A stretch of 64,000 bases of DNA from SZUA-100 sp965248135. Lineage in GTDB: Bacteria; Pseudomonadota; Alphaproteobacteria; Rhizobiales; Rhizobiaceae. The stretch covers positions 620,001-684,000 of the forward strand of contig CBDFIN010000012.1 in NCBI GenBank assembly GCA_965248135.1. Direction: 5' to 3'. Both the position numbers and the translations under genes were made by a program. Below, piece by piece: positions 62,735 to 64,000 of the stretch (position 1 is its first letter; the number at the start of each line of letters is the position of its first letter). Below the pieces are notes generated by a model. The model worked only from the letters and a program-made list of their open reading frames with translations, was not told the DNA's origin and ran no database searches.

Positions 62735-63934
62735 ATGGGTTTCTTACCGCGTTTGCTTGGCCGGGTTGTAAAGAAGGGCAGTCTTACCCTGATTGGACCC
62801 GATGGCAAGCAACAGATGTTCGGCACGCCCGATGACAGCAATCCGGTGACGGTGCGCATTAATGATGCATCGCTCGACTGGAAGCTGCCGCTTAATCCGG
62901 AATTGAAGGGCGCCGAGGCCTATATGGACGGTTCGCTGGAGTTGCTGGAAGGAGATGCCTACGATTTCCTGCTTTTGTTTTATCGCAACCGCACCTTTTT
63001 CGATCACAATGCCGGACAGATATTCTGGCGCAATGCGGCGCGAAGCCTGAAGCGGCTTCAACAGCACAATTCCATCACCGCAGCGCGTGCCCATGTGAAG
63101 CATCACTATGATCTTAAGGATGAATTGTTTGAACTCTTCCTCGATGACGACAAGCAATATTCGTGCGCATATTTCCCGACCGGCACCGAGACACTGGAAC
63201 AGGCGCAAGAGGCGAAGAAGCAGCATATTATTCGCAAGCTCAACCTAGAAGACGGGCAGTCCGTGCTTGATATCGGTTGCGGCTGGGGCGGACTTGCGCT
63301 CGACATTGCTGCCCATGCCAATGTGATGGTAAAAGGCATCACACTTTCTGAAAATCAGGCAAGAATTGCCACCGAACGGGCGCAAGCCGCCGGTGTTGGT
63401 GATCGGGTCAGGTTTGAAATTCAGGATTACCGGGAAAACACCGAGAAATATGACCGGGTTGTTTCCGTTGGCATGCTTGAACATGTCGGTGCCCCGCACC
63501 TTAATGCCTATTTCCTGCAAATGCGTAATTTGCTTGGAGCTGATGGTGTGGCCCTGATCCATTCAATCAGTTCAAAATCACCGCCGGGGGTTACCGGCCC
63601 GTTTATCCGCAAATACATTTTTCCCAATGGCTATAGCCCGGCATTGTCGGAGATCGTCGGTGCCATCGAGCCTACGGGCCTTTGGGTGCTGGATGTGGAA
63701 GTGTGGCGGCAGCATTATGGTTTCACCCTGCGTGAGTGGCGCAAGCGCTTTGCCGAACGGCGGGCGGAAGCCGTTAATATGTATGACGAGCGTTTTGCCC
63801 GGATGTGGGAATTTTATCTGGCCGCATGTGAAGGGGTTTTCATGTATGGCTCGTCCAATGTGGTGCAATTGCAGATCGGACGAAAGTCGGATGGCGTGCC
63901 GTTGACGCGTGATTATCTCTATGCGAAGGACTGA
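62735..63934 (+). CDS. cfa: Cyclopropane-fatty-acyl-phospholipid synthase
   Basis: 399 residues; its ATG directly follows the rlmE stop. The N-terminal lipid-binding part (VVKKGSLTLIGPDGKQQMFG) is followed by the methyltransferase core: VKHHYDLKDELFELFLDDDK, YSCAYF, SVLDIGCGWGGLALDIA (SAM site), GITLSENQARIATERA, VVSVGMLEHVGA, HSISSKSPP, then IRKYIFPNGYSPALSEI and the C-terminal MYDERFARMWEFYLAACEGV. Uses SAM to add a methylene bridge to unsaturated acyl chains in membrane lipids. Peripheral membrane enzyme. Confidence 0.93.
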   Translation: MGFLPRLLGRVVKKGSLTLIGPDGKQQMFGTPDDSNPVTVRINDASLDWKLPLNPELKGAEAYMDGSLELLEGDAYDFLLLFYRNRTFFDHNAGQIFWRNAARSLKRLQQHNSITAARAHVKHHYDLKDELFELFLDDDKQYSCAYFPTGTETLEQAQEAKKQHIIRKLNLEDGQSVLDIGCGWGGLALDIAAHANVMVKGITLSENQARIATERAQAAGVGDRVRFEIQDYRENTEKYDRVVSVGMLEHVGAPHLNAYFLQMRNLLGADGVALIHSISSKSPPGVTGPFIRKYIFPNGYSPALSEIVGAIEPTGLWVLDVEVWRQHYGFTLREWRKRFAERRAEAVNMYDERFARMWEFYLAACEGVFMYGSSNVVQLQIGRKSDGVPLTRDYLYAKD

Positions 63935-63936
63935 TG

Positions 63937-63960
63937 ATCGGCCTTTATCAAGAGGCCGAT
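63937..63960 (+). terminator. Hairpin after cfa
   Basis: ATCGGCCT / AGGCCGAT forms an 8-bp stem with an 8-base loop right after the stop codon. No T-run follows, so its strength as a terminator is uncertain. Confidence 0.5.
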
Positions 63961-64000
63961 TAGGCGCGACACGCTCCAGGCTGTTGACCAACACTTGGAA

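Noticed and set aside
1..64000. CRISPR arrays, rRNA genes or replication origins
   Set aside because: No regularly spaced repeats, no rRNA-like sequence and no replication initiator gene or iteron set were seen.

Overview
The window is about 60 kb of insertion-sequence-rich accessory DNA ending in about 4 kb of ordinary chromosome. The right end (tRNA-Gln, a Ppx/GppA-family phosphatase, RlmE and a cyclopropane-fatty-acid synthase, 59953-63934), the moderate GC content, the DUF3768 and ParDE genes and the mix of IS66, IS21, IS3, IS1380 and ISAs1 elements suggest an alphaproteobacterium, probably of the Hyphomicrobiales (rhizobial) type. I cannot name a genus from the sequence alone.

Layout. 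1-5528: broken IS21 copies, an IS1380 element carrying an ISAs1 element, and a 582-bp sequence duplicated exactly on the two sides of the IS1380. 5600-14617: small accessory genes (hypothetical and membrane proteins, an Xre-type regulator split by a MITE-like element, a Rap1a-like secreted protein, a resolvase), a large SAM-cyclase-ATPase-TPR signalling protein, a ParDE toxin-antitoxin pair and a DUF3768 gene. 14618-22880: a nest of elements, in which an IS3 abuts an IS66 whose tnpC is split by a second complete IS66 and by a complete IS21. 22881-26405: a 1036-residue metallophosphoesterase fused to a NACHT-like NTPase region, lying between IS66 ends; it is a good anti-phage defence candidate. 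26406-31062: a third IS66 and a second IS1380 carrying ISAs1. 31063-36294: a beheaded tyrosine recombinase followed by four or five unrecognised genes that share a short helical motif. 36688-38841: a membrane-anchored pentapeptide-repeat protein.

38983-48910: a sugar cassette (GH13 phosphorylase of the glucosylglycerate/sucrose type, LacI regulator, binding protein, two permeases, ATPase) lies between two near-identical 773-bp direct repeats, each carrying the same 210-residue tyrosine recombinase. The likely logic is import of a glucosyl compatible solute, phosphorolysis in the cytoplasm, and LacI control from two palindromic operators at the divergent promoter region.

48911-56627: IS256, IS630, an IS66 fragment and two IS3 elements have cut through a gene start, a CUT2-type sugar transporter and a large serine recombinase. 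57146-59038 is a SIR2-family protein, the second defence candidate. The 3' end of tRNA-Gln (59953) faces the island and may be its chromosomal boundary.

All calls come from reading the sequence. No database search was run, and family names rest on recognised motifs.
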